This document shows positions 60,271-64,000 of a DNA stretch of 64,000 bases, piece after piece (within the stretch, counting starts at the first letter, position 1; the number at the start of each line of letters is the position of its first letter). The translations under genes and the position numbers were made by a program. Under the pieces are notes generated by a model. It was not told the origin of the DNA. It did no database searches and worked only from the letters and a program-made list of their open reading frames with translations. Source of the DNA: Diphasiastrum complanatum. Taxonomy: Eukaryota; Streptophyta; Lycopodiopsida; Lycopodiales; Lycopodiaceae. The stretch is from the NCBI GenBank assembly GCA_029204225.1, contig CM055102.1, positions 13,270,199 to 13,334,198 of the forward strand, in the 5' to 3' direction.

Positions 60271-60468
60271 TGATATTTTGTTAGGCAAGGAGGCACACTA
60301 GGCCTTGCCCTTGGTTGAAGGGTTTATGGGCTAGGGTTAGGGTTACATACTTTGATCGTGCAATATCTTTTCTCAGATCTGATTGCGAGGCCAGAGCATG
60401 GTTGATTGCAGGATCGGGAGCTGAGAGAGGAGCAAGAGAGCGAGGGAGCAAGCGAAGGAGGGAGAGAG

Positions 60469-62012
60469 ATGGTGGCCTTAAGCGACAAGGAAGTGACAAA
60501 GGCACAGCATGTGGAGGAGGTCATCCTGTCGCATCTGCAAACTCACGAGGAGATTGTGAATTCTGGAGAATTTGCAAAAGCAAATGGATTGGAGCACGAC
60601 TTGCTTCTCAGCGTCGTTCAGAGCCTTCATGGCTTCAATTACGTTGAGGCACAGGTACTTGTTACTTGTTTTCACTCTGACTCCATGTTCTTCAGTGTTA
60701 AATTCTTTGTTGCACAAGGATCAAATGGTGGACGAATATCAGTGTAAATTGATAATGTCATTGCGATTCTTGTCAGAAAGTACTGTTTCTAAAGGGACCC
60801 ATTCCTTCTCAATGACAGATAATGGCAAAATTAGCATCACTTTTCTGAAGGTCAATTGTATGGAAATGCTTAGTCTTGAAGCTAAGATTGAACCAGGTAA
60901 CGTGCATTTAGAGGCAAATTATGGCAATTATCAGGAATGTTATGGAAGCTATTTCAACTATATGCCACTGCAACGCATTGTAGCTAAGAACGAATTAGAT
61001 AATGTGCGTTCAGAGGCATAATATCAGCGAGTCCTAATGTACTTCCCTGCAACGCATTGAAGCTTGGAATAAACTAGATAACGTGCTTTTAGAAGCATAT
61101 TATGGAGATTATCTGTGAGTCCTCTCATTGAGCTGTGGTAGCGGTGAGATGAGAGGACAAGCCGTAATCTCCTTAAAATGCCGAAAATGCGCATCATCAA
61201 GCTGATTACTAGTCTTGAAAATCTTACACAAAAATCACATCCGGAGAGAGATCAAAAGATTCCATTTTTAAGAGGGTTCCTTATTTTGAGATTCCATTTC
61301 AAGAGGGCTCTGTATTTTCAGATTCTGTCCATGAGGACTTGTAGTTTTAAGGCAGCAAAATTAACCAATCACATCCTTTAGAAAAAGTCAAGTCTGAATG
61401 CTAGAGTGGATAATGGGGGTTCTTGAACTCAGTAACGACAGTCCAATTTTGGGAGATTTGAGCTGACATTCAAGTATCCATTATTGCTTTTTCTTCCTAC
61501 GCTTCCTGTAACTAATGCAACAGAACGTTGCTGTTTTCAGCAAGCTTTGGAGCAGCTTGTTGAAAACAGCAACGTTCTGTTGCCATTAGTTACAGGAAGC
61601 GTTCAAGGGGCAATGTGTGCATAATAGAGCGAGATATAGGTTTAAGGAAAAGGATAGATAAGCAATACATGCACACTGGCTGCACGGATCTTCAAAATAA
61701 GTCAGCAAATAAAACATGAGTTGCATGATATAATCTTATTTTCTAGCAGTGTTTTCTGCTAGATACAAAGTTTCTGTTACTCATAAATGTACAAATGCAG
61801 CTAGAATGAAAGATCACACTTCATATCTGTAATACTGTGGCTGTATTGGCAACAATTCTGTTTGGTACAAAGACCAATTAGTTGGAGATTCAGATCTCTT
61901 ACTTTTGTTGGAAGCACTCATGTAGTACATAATAATTTGATCAGTATAGTGCATCAGAGGCTGCTTGCAATTATGAGTTTGGATGATCCTGTTCTCATCT
62001 GACTTAATTTCT

Positions 62013-62063
<51 letters not shown>

Positions 62064-63386
62064 CGCGTTCACATTTTGGGGAAGATCAGCAAGAATCACT
62101 TGTTCTCAACCAATTGCAATGGTCAAGAGTTCAAGGCCTGCTTTAGGGTCCACTTTAAAAAACATCAAGAGACATGTTTTGCGTGGATTTGTTTCTGAAG
62201 TGACTGGCTATCAATTTTTAGGTTCCACTTGAATGCTTTTGCTGGACATTGTTATGATTGATACCATGTATGGTTCACTTTACATCATATTATCAAATCC
62301 CTGGCTTGAGGAGGAATCTTCATCTGCAACTCTTTCTGTTGCTGCAGGACATAAAAAAGGAAGCTTGGGTTCTAACTGAAGAGGGGAATTCATATGCTAC
62401 ACTTGGTTCACCTGAAGTGCAAGTTTATAAAGCGATTCCTTTGGAGGGAATTTCACGTGAAGATTTACAGGTCAGTTCATTTCTGATTTTCAGAATCTGC
62501 TCTTTGTATTCACTGTTGATCATCTCAATTGTCTGGTCCTTTTCAGAAGTATCACTAGTCAAACTCCACGAAGGTCATTGTATTACGTTCTAAGCAATTT
62601 CTTCTTTACAATACTTCCTTCTAGTTTCTGTAATGTACCGGTGTGATGCATCCAGACAAAACCCCTAACTTAGAAATCGGACTACTAGATTTTGAGATAA
62701 TATTAGTTTGCAATTACAGCAAAATTGTTAGTACACTTCTCAGTGTACTTATCAAATTGATAATATTTAGTGACTTGTCAGACTTAGATTCTTATGAATC
62801 ATTGTGACATGATGCTATGTAAAAATGGTGTATAAGACCCTTAATGCATACTGCTTGTGTATTGATAACACACGATATAATCAACCAATGCATGCACAAG
62901 AATCATAGACAATCCTTGTTGGGATTTTTTGCCTTCAATTGTAAATTGTGAAGGCTGCAACCTGTTAGATTGAAGAGCTGGTTACATCTTCCCTTTGCAC
63001 CCTTTTAAAGCTAAAAATCAAGAGCACACAGGATATTCTGGAATAATGTACCTATTCTGAATTCTTCTATCAAATGAGCTGCTCCATGTTGAGTGATGAG
63101 ATACTCCGAACCATTTAGTCCTCCTTTTATCTTGCAAGCTATCCATCTGTACCTGCAAAAAGCGATCCCTGTGAGCAGGTATTTATCCTTTGCTTTCTAG
63201 TTTATCTCTGGGCGATCCTATCTGGTCCTCTACTTTTTCATCCTGCCTGATCTCTTGCATCCATTGGGGTCCTTGATTTCATTTGCAAAAGGTGCCTGAT
63301 CAGTTCCAATCCATGCATTGAGGTGTGCTGCCGAACATGCTCGCTTTCTTGTACATCCCTTTTGGTCTTTTGTGAAGATTTTTTAA

Positions 63387-63475
<89 letters not shown>

Positions 63476-63597
63476 TGTGATATAACTGATTCCTAATGAT
63501 GCTGCAGAAAAAGCTGGACGTTTCTGTTTTCAAAATTGGTTTTGCCAAAGCTATGGGCAATAAGTGGCTGGAGACTAAACCATTGGTTTCTCGTAAG
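60469..63597 (+). CDS. Phenylalanine-tRNA ligase alpha subunit, cytosolic (first three exons, partial)
   Basis: Exons: 60,469-60,654; 62,348-62,470; 63,508-63,597. They give 62, 41 and 30 codons, all phase 0, with GT-AG borders. The gene continues beyond the window. The protein begins MVALSDKEV and carries QSLHGFNYVEAQ, then DIKKEAWVLTEEGNSYATLG, GSPEVQVYKAIPLEGISRED and VFKIGFAKAMGNKWLE. This is the N-terminal winged-helix region of eukaryotic PheRS alpha (Arabidopsis At4g39280 type). The enzyme is an alpha2beta2 tetramer that charges tRNA-Phe with phenylalanine for cytosolic translation; the catalytic core lies in the missing C-terminal part. The full family length is about 490 residues. 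Introns 1 (1693 bp) and 2 (1037 bp) carry microsatellites and a hairpin. Confidence 0.95.
60870..61110. repeat. Imperfect tandem repeats in PheRS intron 1
   Basis: Three diverged units of about 80-95 bp share GATAAYGTGC and a TTTAGARGCAWATTATGG-like phrase. The intervening CAACGCATTG appears twice. Confidence 0.6.
61499..61602. repeat. 104-bp near-perfect hairpin in PheRS intron 1
   Basis: The left arm, ACGCTTCCTGTAACTAATG and onward, pairs with the right arm ending TTACAGGAAGCGT over about 49 bases with one or two gaps. The loop is about six bases (TTTGGA). The central arm sequence includes CAACAGAACGTTGCTGTTTT. It could be a short MITE or a microRNA-like precursor. Confidence 0.9.
62014..62066. 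repeat. (CT)n(CG)n microsatellite in PheRS intron 1
   Basis: CT at 62,014-62,047 and CG at 62,048-62,066. Confidence 0.93.
63389..63472. repeat. (TG)n(AG)n microsatellite in PheRS intron 2
   Basis: TG at 63,389-63,418 and AG at 63,419-63,472, about 35 bp before the acceptor of exon 3. It has the same TG-then-AG order as the repeat at 22,403. Confidence 0.94.
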
Positions 63598-64000
63598 GTA
63601 TATCACATTGTTCACCACGAGTTACATTGTTTACATATAATGCAAAAAGATATTCAATGCATAGATCCACTGTGTTCCAGAGTTCCTATCATGTTGCGGA
63701 ACGCTGGTTCCGAAACGTTCCGGAATGTTTTTGTTTGTTTGTTTTTTTTTTTTTTGGGTTTTCTTAGGAAATTTTCTTAGATGCCTTAGAAAAGAAAAAA
63801 AGCCATAAAACGGCATCTAAAACACATTTAAGTACCTTTTTGTATTAGATAATATTCTAAGCACTTATCTTATGAACATTCACCAGAAAACTTGAATTGA
63901 GACTCCATTTGATTCAAACAAGATTCGAACGATTCAAATTGAGTAGTTTCTTCCCAAAAAATAGTTGCTAAGATTTGTTGGAGCATGGATTTTAATGCTT
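63598..64000 (+). other. Start of PheRS intron 3
   Basis: It begins GTATAT after exon 3. No further exon is recognisable before the window ends. Confidence 0.7.

Overview
The window is nuclear DNA of a land plant, most likely a seed plant. Two host genes have spliced exons with plant-type GT-AG introns. They sit among plant LTR retrotransposons primed by initiator-Met tRNA, a Helitron relic, a zinc-finger non-LTR relic and many long dinucleotide microsatellites. The species cannot be named from the sequence.

Bases 1-38,000 are a nest of transposable elements. A complete Ty1/copia element (595-6455, minus strand) has two 653-bp LTRs that I read as identical, a 5-bp target duplication and one open 1316-codon gag-pol frame. 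It sits inside an older repeat. The empty, diverged copy of that repeat lies at 23,669-25,281. A second copia family (B, B' and C) is in pieces: 7135-9655 (plus), about 9849-12,600 (minus) and 28,192-31,551 (minus). Its LTRs appear to have unusual AG...GT ends. The flanks of B and C look like the two sides of one original insertion, later pulled apart by an inversion. Between and around these pieces lie a 753-bp solo LTR (13,209-13,961), a 370-bp tandem repeat (15,030-16,375), a decayed Helitron helicase (18,692-20,300), two further LTR tails (20,410-22,727), a possible Penelope-type reverse transcriptase fragment (27,378-27,851) and an R2-like zinc-finger/RT relic with three in-frame stops (35,391-37,088).

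Bases 38,899-44,913 hold a plus-strand eight-exon gene for a 384-residue TLDc-domain protein, resembling the plant nucleolar TLD proteins. All seven introns have GT-AG borders and compatible phases.

Bases 45,000-58,100 are again transposons: a copia gag relic with its LTR (46,440-47,530, minus), a Ty3/gypsy element that has lost RNase H and the integrase N-terminus (47,676-52,751, plus), a 193-bp hairpin and the 3' half of another copia element with a long LTR (55,297-58,090, minus). The stretch 58,100-60,200 shows no gene.

Bases 60,469 to the window end hold the first three exons (133 residues) of the cytosolic phenylalanine-tRNA ligase alpha subunit, plus strand, continuing beyond the window. 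Its first intron carries a 104-bp near-perfect hairpin and its first two introns carry long microsatellites.

The two host genes are unrelated in function. I found no operon-like or defence system. The novelty here lies in transposon structure and rearrangement history.
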